64,000 nt of DNA from Dysidea avara (GCF_963678975.1 NC_089273.1:26603073-26667072), one strand, 5' to 3'. Counted from the first letter of the stretch, positions 11,908 to 24,665 are shown. Notes: a model not told the origin generated them from the sequence alone. Made by a program: numbers and translations.

Positions 11908-12595
11908 GGCCTGAGCCTATTATGCTTTTGAAATTGCCTATTATGCTTTTGAGCATTGCTCCAAAATTTCTCCTATTATGCTCCAATTATGCCCCAGTTG
12001 TGTCCCATTATGCTCCAAATATGTGACCGGGCCTGCAAAAATAGGGCATGTGGGTACAAACTACACCCAATCACTCTACAGGTGATATCTTAGTACTGGA
12101 AAAGTATATTTCCATTCTGTAACTTGCATCATGATGCCAATTAAATGCTTACTACAAGCTGAAAATTGCAATGCCATAGCATAATGGTACAAAAAGTTAT
12201 GAGTGATGAAAGTGTGAAAAAGTAGGCAAAAATCATGTGCCCACATGCCCTATTATTGCAGGCCCGGTCACATATGCTCATATAAAATTGTGTCTTGACT
12301 GCTCTATTAGAATACCTAATGCATTGTGAGCGTTCTATTAGGATATTTCATTATGCGGTGACTGTTCTATTAGAGTATATCGATCCTTAACTAATCTTTT
12401 TTTCACAACGTAGCTGTAAATCTGATTTTTACCATGTTTGCACACTATCCCATTCTGCATCATGCAAAATAGGCAGAGTTTCAGCTTCTCTGATAACCAA
12501 TGCACAAAAAATTTGCCTATTACACTGGCATTATGCTGATGCTTTTGGCTACCTATTATGCCCCAAATTATGTTGGCATAATCGGCGCAGGCCTA
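11908..12595. mobile_element. Non-autonomous element, 8-bp target duplication ATGTATTT
   Basis: The ends are TAGGCCTGAGCC (left) and the reverse complement of TAGGCCTGCGCC (right). The flanking ATGTATTT is present at 11900-11907 and 12596-12603. The subterminal DNA is rich in the word CTATTATGC. The element is 688 bp and non-coding. It carries a TGTGACC-type MITE (12022-12272) and a copy of the TCTATTAGAGTAT motif at about 12367. The 8-bp duplication is consistent with hAT. Confidence 0.85.
12022..12272. mobile_element. MITE, TGTGACC family, nested in 11908-12595
   Basis: Left end TGTGACCGGGCCTGCAAAAA and right end its reverse complement with few changes. The inner TIR continues with TAGGGCATGTGGG. 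The length is 251 bp and there is no coding content. Confidence 0.88.
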
Positions 12596-12599
12596 ATGT

Positions 12600-13124
12600 A
12601 TTTGTGTTCAGACTATTTCCAATTCTATCTCTGAGAAAATAAAATGGGCAAATTATTACCTTAAAGATTTGGTCAAGTTGGCTAATGTGGAGAGTTTAAA
12701 GTTTACACACAGTTGTACTGAGTCAGAAAAAAGTTATTTTGTGAACATATAATATTATTGTTTCAATGTTGTGGTATATTAATAGCAATCATAGCTATAT
12801 GCTACCCAGTCTAATCATAGATTTTAACTCTACCTATATATTCACTACTTTTGAATATATAATAATTATGTATCTTTGGGTGTGACATCCCCGAATTGTT
12901 TGAAACTCTTCAGGGATACTATACACTTGAGTTAAGCATATAATATAGGAAGCCCCAATTTGTAATTTTGTGACTGATACATATTTAATTATTGTACAAA
13001 AGTAACAAAAACTGATCTCCCGCCTAATGCTTTTTAAACAAAACTTGGATGATAAACTGTGAATCAACTATGCCTAGCCTTATAGCTAGTAATGGACAGC
13101 TTGATTTGGCCCTATGTTTTTCAT
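12600..13124. other. No gene recognised
   Basis: AT-rich spacer. The 77-codon frame at 12834-13067 on the - strand has no recognisable domain. Confidence 0.4.
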
Positions 13125-16100
13125 GGACTGGACTCACAGACTGAGCTGGAAACAGTTTTAAAACAATAATCTAGACATTATCCATATCTTGCAACACTGG
13201 AGACATCACTATCAAGCTACAACTGCTGTAGTCCGGTAGATTTAAGGTTGGACCCGGAAAAAATTTGAAGAAAGCTGATTTTGGTATCATTAGAAAACAA
13301 ATTTTTCATAGAATAACATATCCAAAATCCTCTAAAATCCACCTTGGGGAAAATTCTTTATGGCCAATTTAGTATTGAGGCATATGTGACTGGATTCAGG
13401 AAAGTAGATCTTCCACACATATCCAATTTACCAACTTTGACAACTCATAACTTCAGATTGGAAAATGGCATTGACTTGAAATTTGATCAGTATTGAGCAC
13501 CAGCACCCCTTATTAGGTGGAGAAAATTTCAAGCTGATATTCACCTTGAACACTAAGTTGTGGTTTTTTATTAAATGCATTTGGTAGATCTATTTTTGCA
13601 AATCTGGTCATTTGTGGCTAACAAAAATGCATATTATCCTTAAAATATTTTCTCATAAGAAATTCATTGCAATCAATATTAGCTGTATGAAATAAGGATA
13701 AGACTAGTTATAGAAATAAAAAAAAAAGTTCCTATCATGTAAGTTCTGAGCAAATATATTTGTCACGATTGTTGTAAACAGTTTCTTCAGCACTTCTGCA
13801 ACTCTCTCCCCTGCAACTGCCACATGCTGCAACATACTTTAATCCATGATTACACTGTGACCATAATGTTGTTACCACATGGATTTGCAGTAGAAAGCTT
13901 GCATTTATATTGTACAAATTTAAGTTAAGACTTCTGGTGCTAGTCCCATGTCTGTTATCATCAGTTGCATACAGCCTCTATCCTTCTAGTTTCCAGCTCC
14001 ATTATGGTAATGGATCAAGTTAATCATTAAGTTCCTTCTAATGAATAACTTGTAGATGCATATACAAGTTGTGAAAGTGTGTTGTTCTTGCAATCATTTG
14101 CACTTCATTTTCTTCTTGATTAGGCCAACTTTACCCAGTTCAAATGTCACAGATGTTGTATCACAGCCACTCCACGTAAGCATGCGAAAAGAGAAGATGT
14201 AATTATGACGTTACAATAGGACCTATGTGCCCAATAATGTCATCAATTTCCAATACTCAAATGTTTCCCAACCTCTGAAAGAAAATATATACTTGCTTTG
14301 CTCTGGTGCACCATGCAGGAGGACAAGAACATCAGTGTCATCAACTACAACACACTTTACTCCCTTCAATTGCAAATTGAAGTGCACATTGAACAATCAG
14401 CGATCAGTGTGTCAGTATCCAAATTACTCTGATGCACAACCTGGCCATCATCTCTCAGATATTGGACAATCAATTTATGTTTGATTTTTTTCATTTGCAA
14501 GAAAACTTCCTGACTTTTGTATGCTTCCAAAGATTCACTTGACTGAATATCTGCACCTGCACATACATACCATAACATACCTGGGGATGCTGCCAGCCCT
14601 ACACACTGATTGCACACATGGAGATTCTGACATACTGATGGTCCAATGCACACTTCAATTTTGCAATTGAAGGAAGTAGAGTGAATGTTGTAGCTGATGA
14701 CAACAATGAAGTTCTTGTGCTACTGGTGCACGCTGGAAGCAGAACATGACAAGTACATATCTCCATTCATTCAGAGGTTGTAAAACATTTGAAGATTTGG
14801 AAACATGATGACGTTATTGGGCACATATGTAGGTCCTCTTTTCACATGCCTGGGTGGCTGTGATACAATGTCCACAACATTTGAATTGGTAAAGTCGATT
14901 GGCCTAATCAGCAATCAAATGATGTGTAAACAATTGAAAAGTTAATGATGGATTATACAATGCAACAATTGCACATGTTGAAAAAGTTGGAGTTTGATGG
15001 GAATTAGTCCGATTCATTGAGTCTCGGGTATACAAAACAAAGTACATGGAAATGGTAGCATCAGAAAGTTATTACACATGCAAGCTGTGAAAGTGCTAAC
15101 CCTTGCAGTTGGATGGAGCTTTCAGGATCAATGGTTTTAGCTGATGCAAGAAGTTATTCATTGGAGGGAACTTAATATGGGGCTGGAAACTAGAAGGACT
15201 AAGGCTGCAACCAATGATGATAGACATGGGACCAGTCCCATAGATCATATAATTAATTTTGTACAATATAAATTCCAGCTTTCCACTGCAAATCCATGTG
15301 GTAGCAATATTACGCTCTTGTTGCAAGCATGGATTATTAGTGTGTTGCAATATGTGGAGGAGAGAGTTGCAGAAGTGCTAAGGAAACTGTTTGTTGTAAA
15401 AAAATAATTTAAGGATAGCATATTTTTGTTGGTCACAAATGACCAGATTTGCAAAAATGGGTCTGCAAATACATCCGATTGAGAAACCACAACTTAGTGT
15501 TCAAGTTGAATATCACTCTGAAATTTTTTCCACCTAATAAATGATGCTGGTGCTCACTACTGATCAAATTTCAAGTCAATATCATTTTCCAATCTGAAGT
15601 TATGAGTTGTCAAAGTTGGTAAATTGGATATGTGTGGAAGATCTACTTTCCTGAATCCAGTCACATATGCCTCAATACTAAATTGGCCATAAAAAAATTT
15701 CCCCAAGGTGGATTTTAGAGGATTTTGGATATGTTATTCTATGAAAAATTTGCTTTCTAATGATACCAAATTCAGCTTTCTTCGAATTTTTTCTGGGTCA
15801 CCCCTTTTTTCAGTTATATCTACCGGACTACTGGTACTGCTCTTCATTACAAGTCATGAAAGTAGTGCATGCACTAATTATTAGAATACACTTATGATAC
15901 ACATGTACTAGCAGTATTAAAGCATGATAGAGGCTATTGTTGTAGCATCAATGTTTTCTTTTGTTACCTTAGTGCTAATGTTAAGGCTTTAGTGATGAGC
16001 CAGTGATTATTCTTAGCAGGTATGTAGCTAGAGGTGGAACCAGCGACATGATGGGACATGGCGCTATGCAATAAATTGATTTATCTAATCACCACAGCCC

Positions 16101-16375
16101 TGAAACTAGTGCCAAGAGCTGAAACAACAAAGGAAAACATCTACGCTACAACAGTAGCCTCTATCACACTTTATCACTGTTAGTACATGTATATCATAAA
16201 TGTATTCTAATCAATAAATGCATGCACTACTTTCGTGACTTGAAGGAAGAGCAGTACCAGAAGTTTTAGCTTGATAAAGGTGCCTCCAGTGTTGCAAGAG
16301 AATAAAATTGAGATGGATAATTTTTGGATTATTGCTTAAAAGCTATTTCCAGCGTATTTCTTGAGTCCAGTCTGC
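13125..16375. mobile_element. Outer inverted-repeat element interrupted by a large palindrome
   Basis: The left arm (GACTGGACTCA near 13128, TTATCCATATCTTGCAACAC near 13180) is inverted at 16262-16370 (TTGCAAGAGAATAAAATTGA, TTGAGTCCAGTCTGC). A second inverted pair, 15835-16020 against 16080-16262, shares GGTACTGCTCTTC and TAGTGCATGCA. The arms join once 13229-15830 is removed, so this is an older foldback element hosting a younger one. No protein is encoded. Confidence 0.75.
13229..15830. mobile_element. 2.6-kb long-inverted-repeat (foldback) element, 3-bp target duplication CTG
   Basis: Both ends read TAGTCCGGTAGAT inward. Matches between the arms continue nearly to the centre: ACCTTGGGGAAA at 13345 against TTTCCCCAAGGT at 15700; GCACTTCTGCAACTCTCTCC at 13792 against its inverse at 15360; GTGCCCAATAA at 14227 against TTATTGGGCAC at 14813; CCTTCAATTGCAAA at 14363 against TTTGCAATTGAAGG at 14660. 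The arms are therefore about 1.15-1.25 kb with a loop of roughly 250 bp. The flanking CTG is at 13226-13228 and 15831-15833. The arms also contain fragments of the TGTGACC MITE family. The short open frames inside are mirrored between arms and are not genes. Confidence 0.85.
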
Positions 16376-17160
16376 AATAGGTTGCACAAACCAGCTTACC
16401 AATTCTTTATGCCTTTTGTGACTTCAACTTAAAACTTATAAAATACAGGAAAATATAAGACTTATGAGCTTGATTTCAAGACTTTTTTCATAATGTATCA
16501 GAGCCTAACCACTGTACTACCACTTCCAATTGCTGTAACTGTGAAGTTTAGATGTACTGTAGAGTTGGGTTGGTAAGCGCATGTATCTATTAAGTGCATA
16601 TTATTTGTTAAGCGCATGCACATTTCTTGTACTTTACCATGGATGATAAGTACACACAGCAAAATGTTATGATAAAGCTACACACAGCAAGAAATGGACA
16701 TAAAAGCTGAAAGTACTGAAAAATTAATGCCTTCTCAAGTGCTTACGCCTCCATTGGGTCTCTCTTCTATATTTATACAGCAAATCTGCCGTCTGGATAG
16801 TGATAATCTCGAAGGATTTCATCCTGAAATGGAGTCAATTATCCTTATACATATTGGCGTGATGACCGACACAAACTATTAATACTCTATTACAATGTAG
16901 TGATTGCGTGTTATACTCACCATAATTATTATAGTCAGGAGCCACCCTCCCCTTCGCAAAATGTAAGGGTCTGGTGAAATACAAATGCTAAATCATTTCA
17001 AAAGGAATTCAAGAAAACCGCACACATAATGCTTTTTACGGCCGATAATTGCACTTTAATTTGAACAAAAGCATTGTGTTTCCAAGGAGATTTCTGTGTG
17101 AATGTCATAGGCATGCAATAATTGGCTATCCCTGAATCTGGACGATAGAAATGATTTAGT

Positions 17161-19175
17161 ATCAAGACACACGGTGTCGTGCTGCCCAAGAAGCCGGCGC
17201 GTAACACCCGTGAGTATATTGACAGGAAGAAAGAAAACGCAATTTTCGCACCTCCGTAGCTTTGTGCTTCCTTGATGAAACAAGACGATTTTTTCTGTGG
17301 ACATTCCCTCCAACTGCAGCACTCCACATTCCAAATTTGAGCGAAATCGCTTCGCGCGTTCCCGAGATATGCGACTTCAAAAATTGGCTCAGTTTCTTCT
17401 TATTTTTCTTTTTCTTGTCGCACACTTACAAAAACTGCTATAAAACTCGAACTCCATATCCGATTGCCTTGAAAATTGGCACACAGAAGGGGGATATAAA
17501 GGCGCATCTCCGTACCAACTTTGGCCGGAATACGATAAACAGGCAAAGAGTTATGAGCGATTATTCACGAAAAATAACACCAATATGTTGTCACGCCTAC
17601 AGGGTAAACCGCGTATGGGAAGAAGCTGAAAATCGGTGGGTGAATAGGTTAACTATTGAACCTCAAACCTTTTGTGGTTTGAAAGAAATCGAGCTAAAAA
17701 CCAGGAAGATACAACGAAAAAACCAACAGTGTGTAACAATTACGCAATCGAGATCAGCTAATAAAAAAACGACTGCTTGCCACGCCTACCAGATAAACCG
17801 CTTGGGGTAATGCTTTGAAAATCGTTGTACAGATGGAGTAATCATCTTAGAAAGGCTCATCAATGGTGTAGAAGAATCAGACTTAAAGCCACGGAGTTAT
17901 AACACGAAATCCAACTTGATGCAGCAAGTGCGAGATCGAGATACTCTAATAGAGCAGTCATCCTAATAGAGCAGTCACCCTGAAGAGAATTCAAGAGATC
18001 AGCTAGAAATAAGAAACCTGTATAGAGATCAGCTACACACAAGTCATCCTGTAGAGAGATCAGCTAGAAGAAGTTACCTTGTAGGGAGTTCATGCAACTA
18101 TGGAAAGAGATAGTTCAGCTAGAAAAAATCACCTTGTAGAGTTCAGCTACAAAGAAACTACCATGTAGAGAGTTCAGCTACAAACAAATCGCCCTGTAGA
18201 GAGATCAATAGAAGAAGTTACTTTGCAGAGAGTTCAGCTTCAAACAAATCACCCTGTAGAAAGATCACCTAGAAGAGGTCACCTTGTAGAGAGTTCAGTT
18301 ACAAAAAAACCACCATGTAGAGAGCTCAGCTACAAACTAGTGACATTGTAGAGACATCAGCTAGAAGAAGTTAACTATAGAGAGTTCAGCTACACAGAAA
18401 CCATTCTGTAAAGAGCTCAGCTGCAAACAATCACCTATACAGAATTCAGCTACAAACAAATCATCCTGTAGAGAGATCAGCTAGAAAAAGTTACCTTGTA
18501 GATAGTTCAGCTACAAAAAATCTCCCTGTAGAGAGATCAGCTAGAAGAAATTACCTTGTAGAGATTTCAGCTACAAAGACACCATCATGTAGAGAGTTCA
18601 GCTGCAAAGAAATCACCACTGCCCAAATTTCAAGGCAATAGCTCTTTCCAATCTGAAGTTATCAATTGTCAAAGTTGGCAAATTGGATGTGTGTGGAAGA
18701 CCCCTTTTCGCAAATCCGATCACATATGTATTATATATATAATTTGTACATTTACTGATAAAATATTTAAAGTACATCTACTTCATCTTTTCGTCTTCCT
18801 GTAGTAAAGAAAAAGAACATAGGTTAAAAAAGTCTCTAAGCTGGCCATAGGCCTGCTTTGGGGTATACAAATACAAAAAGAAATGAAATCTAATCCAAAA
18901 CAGCCAAGCTGTAAAAGAAGTGTGCGGCCCTCAGAAAGGCTATGGTTAAAAAAGATGTGAAATCCAAGGTGGCGGCCAAGAAATGGCTGTGATGGTAGGT
19001 TAATGGTAAAAATTTTAATAACGACAATTCAGGTGAATTTTTGTGCTGCTTCACAAAATTTACCTGAATTGTCATTATTAAAATTTTTACCATTAACCTA
19101 CCATCACAGCCATTTCTTGGCCGCCACCTTGGATTTCACATCTTTTTTCACCATAGCCTTTCACAGCTTGGCTTA
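17161..19175 (-). mobile_element. Composite element copy B (reverse orientation)
   Basis: Read on the - strand: palindromic head (19175-18885), a spacer with TTCTTTTTGTATTTG, a short TGTGACC-type MITE relic (about 18730-18620), 31-bp minisatellite units (about 18620-17975), the TCTATTAGAGTATCTCGATC motif, the conserved body, CTTCTTGGGC and the end hairpin with CTTGAT at 17161. It is shorter than copies C and D because it has fewer satellite units. The 182-codon frame at 17262-17810 on the + strand lies antisense within the body and is not conserved in the other copies. Confidence 0.85.
18885..19175. repeat. Palindromic head, copy B (about 290 bp foldback)
   Basis: The arms share CAGCCAAGCTGT, TGTGAAATCCAAGGTGGCGG, CTGTGATGGTAGGTTAATGG and AACGACAATTCAGGTGAAT-type sequence, meeting near 19045. 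Copies lie at 30613-30930 and 39158-39490. Confidence 0.88.
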
Positions 19176-19239
19176 GATTTGTATTTCACCAGATCCTTAC
19201 TTTTTGTAAAGGGGCGGGTGGCACCAGACTAAATTATTT

Positions 19240-20450
19240 ATTAGGCATTTGCTCTTAACAGATAGTATGATATTTACAAAAAAGATTTCCTCAAAAATTA
19301 TAAGTGCATGCACTTAACAACTTGACTTTACGATACCTAATATAAAAATAGTGATCAGCCTATATTAAAGAATATGGCTGAATTAAACCATAACTAAATT
19401 TATAGTAGCTGAAGTTGAACCCAAATCTTTAACTTAAATTTGGACTACTAATCCTGAGAAACAATTATTTAGATGCCCTTTACTATGTATGGAGACAATT
19501 ATGGTATATTACATCAATACATATACTCAGAGGTGCCTGCAGGCATTAACTGTCATGAAATTAGTGCAAACCATTTTGATTGGGAGTCAATTCCATGAGT
19601 CCAGTCTGCGAACTGCTGATTTGAGGTATTTTCTTTAATAATGAATTGTGAAAAATGACATCCTGCCCATATGGAAATCTGAATTTGTGGATGAGAAACA
19701 TTTAATCATTTCATTTTTATTTCATTGCTTTTTTAATGCAGGCAAGGCACACATTAATGGTTGGTTAATGGTCTAAGGACAACTTGTTCCCTCAGCCAGC
19801 TAGTCAATGTGCCTGGCCTCAGTGTGATGTGGCAATGACCTGGTCTGATGGACAGGGAAGACAGACTGCATAGAAGAGAATTAGAAGAGCAAAGAAAAAC
19901 AAGAAGAAAGAGATTGTTATCATTTTGAATAGAAAAAGAAGAAAAAAAAGATGTGCTGTGGAACATACACAGACAAGTTATTTATTCATAGGCCACCCTA
20001 AAAAAACATTGTCCACCACTCACTGTAAACTCTAAAATTCCATTATTTCATATTCTTCCAATATTATCTAGTTATTCTTGTATATTATACAAGCACAGTA
20101 AAGCAATATTCAGCTAGTGATTTTTGGCTCACACTGTGCCAGGCAAATAACAGCTTAAAAACTGCCAATCTTACAGTATAATGGAAATGAATCATCCACC
20201 TACATGCAAATAAGCCTGATATCAGCCCAGGACGAATTATAATATGTGACTTGATTCGCAAAATTTGACTATTCATAACTTGAGATCGGAGACTTGAAAT
20301 TTGGTCAGAAGTTAGCACCTACAATTATTAGGAAAAGTGTTCTGCAAGCTCAGTAATTTTTGTAATGTAGCTACAAGTATACTGCTAAGTAATTAAAAAA
20401 CAACAACATTACAATGAAAGTACTTAAACTCCTTGTGCTAAGTTACAGAG
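19240..20450. other. No gene recognised
   Basis: AT-rich spacer with a lysine-codon-rich purine run near 19860-19960 and a partial TGTGACTTGATTCGCAAAAT MITE end near 20243. No reading frame with a family motif. Confidence 0.4.
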
Positions 20451-20905
20451 TGTGATTTGGCCAACCCCGGAAATTAATTTATCACTAGGATCGCCCCTCA
20501 TACTTCGATCACGTGAGTGCCTATTTAATGCATTGGACTGCTCTATGCGTTTACTGGGCGATATAGCCGTATTGTTAGGTGTTTATAAGCTTCGTATCCT
20601 TGCTGTTGGAGACTGTCTCACTGATGTATCAACTATTCTGGTATTTGTTTGCAAAAATTCGCGTCGTTTTGGCCGAATTTCAGCATATAGATGGCTCAGC
20701 CAGATGGCTGACAAGCTTCAATTATAACCATACTCCACATGCAGGTACTTTACCTAGTACTGGTCATTGCTGACCCACGGCGCAGTTGCTGCTCTGCTTG
20801 TCCTGTGCTCCAGAGGAGGAAACATTTTGTCTGTCGTCAAAAAGCTGCACAGATCGTGCTGCCACCAGAAACTGACCAATAAAATCAAACCACCAATGCT
20901 TTGAG

Positions 20906-21097
20906 TTGATGATAGACTACTTGAACAATGTTGAGAGTGAATATCGTGGCATACGAAGAAACCTACGAACCGCTGCAGCGAAAAATCACGTGATTTTAAG
21001 ACATTTGTATCGTTTTCTACTAGAAGAAAGTGACAAACTTGGCTGCCACGCTGGTGTTATTCAAGTTACACTTAGCCTAGCACATGACTATAGTTAG
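20906..21097 (+). other. Small open frame, unknown, possible exon
   Basis: 63 codons in a patch of higher GC content than its surroundings. The predicted peptide is mostly helical, with charged and hydrophobic residues alternating (for example RHLYRFLLEESDKL), and has no recognised domain. The preceding 150 bp are also CpG-containing. It could be a first exon or a decayed gene. There is no clear donor at its end. Confidence 0.22.
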
Positions 21098-21296
21098 GTA
21101 GTTGATTGGAGGATATCGATTTTTTGCATTGCGGACCCTAACTAAGGCTGGAGACACAATATGACATACTTGGCCCTTTTTGTTAATAATTACTGTAAAC
21201 TGTACCAAATTCCCTGCCAACCTTACACATCACCATCCATGTGACGTGCTTGTGTTACAGATATGTTCATAAAAATGAGCTTAAATCATGAATATT

Positions 21297-21544
21297 TGTG
21301 ACTAGGCCTATGAAAACAAGGCATGTAGGCACATAGTTTTATTTATACTTTTTCACACTTTTACCACTCATGTAAATGTAACTTTTTATTTCATTAAACT
21401 ATGGCCATACAATTTTCACCCCTACTTAGGCTTAATAACACAAGTTACTGAATGTGAATATTTTATTCCAATGCTGAGATATGACCTGATATGAAACTGG
21501 GTATAGTTTGTTCCCACACTCCCTATTTTTACAGGCCCAGTCAC
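21297..21544. mobile_element. MITE, TGTGACC family
   Basis: Ends TGTGACTAGGCCTATGAAAA and the inverse of TGTGACTGGGCCTGTAAAAA. It is 248 bp and non-coding. A partial relative without a recognisable right end begins at about 21636. Confidence 0.82.
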
Positions 21545-21549
21545 ATAAT

Positions 21550-23389
21550 ATAAATAGGTAGTTTCTGTAGATTAAAGTGAGATAAACACTATAGTTTATT
21601 GCATTCATGCATACAGCTCACACTAGATTGAAATATGTTACCAGGCTTGTGAAAACAGGACATGTTGGCACTTATAAATTTGCCTACTACAGTGCATTTG
21701 AAACCTCAATCAACCATACCCATAAAGTTATTTCAATTAAATTTTCTGGTTATTACCAATTATTTAATTGGCTGTATAATACAAGTTGCATAAAGGTCAC
21801 ATTTTTGATTACTTATCATATAGTGATTTATTTTGCCATACATTATCCCCAATGGTAGGAGTGCAATCAATCCCAAATCGCATGGTTTGTTTCTGTAATT
21901 ACACTGTAAAATAGCCAATACAAAATCACAGAAGCCTTTTAAGAACACAAGAAAGTGATATTATGAATAGTCAACAAATATTAATAAGCTGACAATAGAA
22001 GCCTTCTAAGTCCAGCAAATGCTGATATTTTGAGTAGCCAATCAGAATTGTTGACATGTGAAGCATTTTACCTGCACAAAAAAATAATCATGTAATAATA
22101 TACCTATTAGATTAACAAAGCCTTTTAAGAGCTGGAGGAATGACACAATCACCCGTTAGAAGTTAATGGCCACATAGAACTGGATAGATGTGTACTGTAA
22201 ACCATGAAGGTGATCACTATGTGATTAGTAGGCAATCACACACATTTGAGTGTAATAGGGAATAATTGTATGGGTAACAGTTGAAATTGCACTCAAATGT
22301 GTGTGACTACATATTCAAATTATACTATATATAATACATGTATGAGTTTACATATGCAGTTAATCATGCGCTGCGCTTGCCTGATTTTCTGAAACTGTTT
22401 TACAAAAAACTGTGTGTGTTTGCATGTTAACCTTGTATTTCCTCACCCACGTAAGCAAAATGGCAATTAGCTAAAAGCAGCCTGTATGAGAAAAAAAATT
22501 AACATTGTACAGCATCAGTATAAATCTTCCCAGTAGGTAAGCTTTGGCTTTGAGGTGGTTTAATCATGCTAGATATAATAATGGGTGAATTGAGTTTCTG
22601 AAGACTTTTCAATGCATTTCACAATGGGCTGTATTGTCCAAATAATAATATAGCTGAGAATGGTTTATCTAGCTATATAGTGGAGTTGTACCGATAATTG
22701 AATTGGTAATCAATAGAACCTGATAATTAACCATTTTTACCATAATAGGAAATCGGTTGTAATGGGCTCTGGTCAGCAGATTATTAGCCTATTCAGCTGT
22801 AGCAGCTGAAGAACCACTGGAGGGCTGGTGTCAAAGGATCTGGCATGTACTTAGGTTGTTTATTTATGTTTTGTGGCAAGCACAAAATAATATAAACAAT
22901 GACGGTTGGAGCCCCAGCCCACTTGTCTGATTAGCAGCTTTGACTTGTGTTATGTGTACAATTTAGTTTTATAGCAGCACTTTTAGTACGTTATGCACCA
23001 GTGTAACTTGTAGAGACCGATATTGGTTAACTATCAGTAAAACAGGACTAAAAATACAAAGTATTGCTTTAGCCTAAAAAGTGGGAATCAGTACAGCACT
23101 ATTTCATAGGTTACCAGAAATAAAAACCCTTTGATGAAAGAGGGCATGTTCCATACTTACATGAAAAAGGAACGAATGAAGGGAAGTCCCATGCTTCTGC
23201 ACATAATTTACAGCTTAATGTGGTTTATTTGAGTCACGTTTCCTTAGGAGTGAATAGCAATGTAATTACTGCATTACAAAATAATTCTAAATATTACAAT
23301 CTGTGTAAATAATACCCATTCACCTTCTACATTGGTTAGACTTTGCCCCCACCCATTCACCTTCTACATATGTTAGACTGTATGCATCA
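21550..23389. other. Intergenic with a small hairpin element
   Basis: No gene is seen. At 22227-22305 the word CACACACATTTGAGTG and its inverse are separated by about 45 bp, the size of a tiny foldback element. The rest is AT-rich spacer. Confidence 0.5.
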
Positions 23390-24061
23390 TTGGTAAGATC
23401 ACAATTACTCTAATGTACGCAAGATTGGCATCTTCACTCAATGAAAGACATTTTAAACCTTGAAAGAATTCAATGTCGTGCCACTAAATACATCTTGAAT
23501 GATTACACTAGTTGTTACAAAGACCGTTTGATCAATCTGAGGCTCCTTCCTTTAATGTACATATTTGAACTTCAAGATATACTGTTTGCTATTAAATCTA
23601 TCAAATCACCAACCAATCAGTTCAACATCAATAACTGCATCACTTTCAACTCTACCAATACTATATCAGGCTCCAGCAACAAACTCTTGTTACCTCAACA
23701 TCTTAACAACATATTGCAACATTCTTATTTTCATCGTTTACCATTCCTGTGGAATGCCATACCAATTTTAGACATAAGCATGTCAGTTTGTTTGCTGAAA
23801 TCTAAACTGAAATCATGTCTATGGGACCATTTCCTGACTAACTTTGATGAGAGCATCAACTGCACTCTACATTACTTGTGTCCATGCTGTGTCCATGCTC
23901 CAGAAGTCACCAAACTAAACCTCCAACTACCAATATTGATCACTTATAATCTTATAATCTTAAGTAGTTAGTATTAATTGTATGTATTTTATGACCGTTG
24001 GTTGCTACCAACAGACCTTTGGTGTTTTTTGTTTACACCATAAAGCCTAGATAAATAAATA
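23390..24061 (+). pseudogene. LINE 3' fragment (C-terminal reverse transcriptase tail plus 3' UTR)
   Basis: The open frame 23441-23971 gives the region that follows the reverse transcriptase in CR1/L2-like non-LTR elements: a segment with LERIQCRATKYILNDYTS, then a stretch with PLMYIFELQDILFAIKS, then HSYFHRLPFLWNAIP, and a final Cys-rich end with LCPCCVHAP. No catalytic palm is present, so the copy is 5'-truncated near 23390. The frame ends at 23971 and a short UTR leads to an (ATAA)n tail near 24050-24063, the normal 3' end of such elements. A TGTGACC MITE abuts the tail. Confidence 0.85.
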
Positions 24062-24063
24062 AA

Positions 24064-24307
24064 TGTGACCAGATCTGTGAAAACAGAGCATGTGAGGACT
24101 TAACGTTTGCCTACTTTTTCAAACTTTAATGATTCATAACTTCTTGTTGTCACGCTATAGCTACACAATTTTTAAACATTTAGTTGACATTAATAATACA
24201 ATACAGATTACAGAATTTAGATATTCACTCTAGCATCGAATTATAACTTTTTAATTGATAGGGTGTAGTTTGTGACTGCATGTCCTCTTTTTGCAGGCCT
24301 TGTCACA
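24064..24307. mobile_element. MITE, TGTGACC family, adjoining a LINE tail
   Basis: Ends TGTGACCAGATCTGTGAAAA and the inverse of TGTGACAAGGCCTGCAAAAA. 244 bp. It begins directly after the A-rich LINE tail. Confidence 0.82.
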
Positions 24308-24665
24308 TATTTTACTATATTGTTGCTGACTTAGCTAGAAAGTAATAATATTAGCTGAATGGGCACTTGGATTTTAGAAGTAGTACAGCATCATCTTGTT
24401 TAAATAGGCCTCCCGTATCCATAATTATTGTGAACTTGAATGATAAAGACACATCCTTGATATTTTTACTCTTGATTTGTCAGTGGACTCATGTCTGTGT
24501 GTGTAGGCCCACTGTGGGCTATGCCCTCAGACCCTCACTACTGGTAACTCAGTGTTGCCGTTGGGAACTTCCTTACAAATGCAGGCTGTTTCCCTAGAAT
24601 GTATTCCTTTGTACTTTTTGCTCTGGCCTTCCCAACATTAATCACCATACTTAAACACCACTTAC

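Larger units (their letters stand above)
16932..19231. mobile_element. TIR element carrying a composite-element copy; 8-bp duplication
   Basis: Terminal inverted repeats of about 60 bp: TAGTCAGGAGCCACCC at the left and the inverse of TAGTCTGGTGCCACCC at the right. Both continue through AGGGTCTGGTGAAATACAAA-type sequence. The flanks AATTATTA (16924-16931) and AATTATTT (19232-19239) match at 7 of 8 positions. The interior is composite copy B in reverse orientation. No transposase is visible. Confidence 0.75.

Noticed and set aside
14366..15490. Four open frames of 80-95 codons
   Set aside because: They lie in the arms of the 2.6-kb palindrome and mirror each other across the centre.
17262..17810. 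182-codon open frame
   Set aside because: It lies antisense in the body of composite copy B. The equivalent regions of copies A, C and D do not keep this frame, and the Phe-rich part is only the GAAGAA-rich run read backwards.
16560..19330. Larger element bounded by AAGTGCAT/AAGCGCATGCAC words
   Set aside because: The words are short and their match between the two sides is weak; no target duplication could be read.
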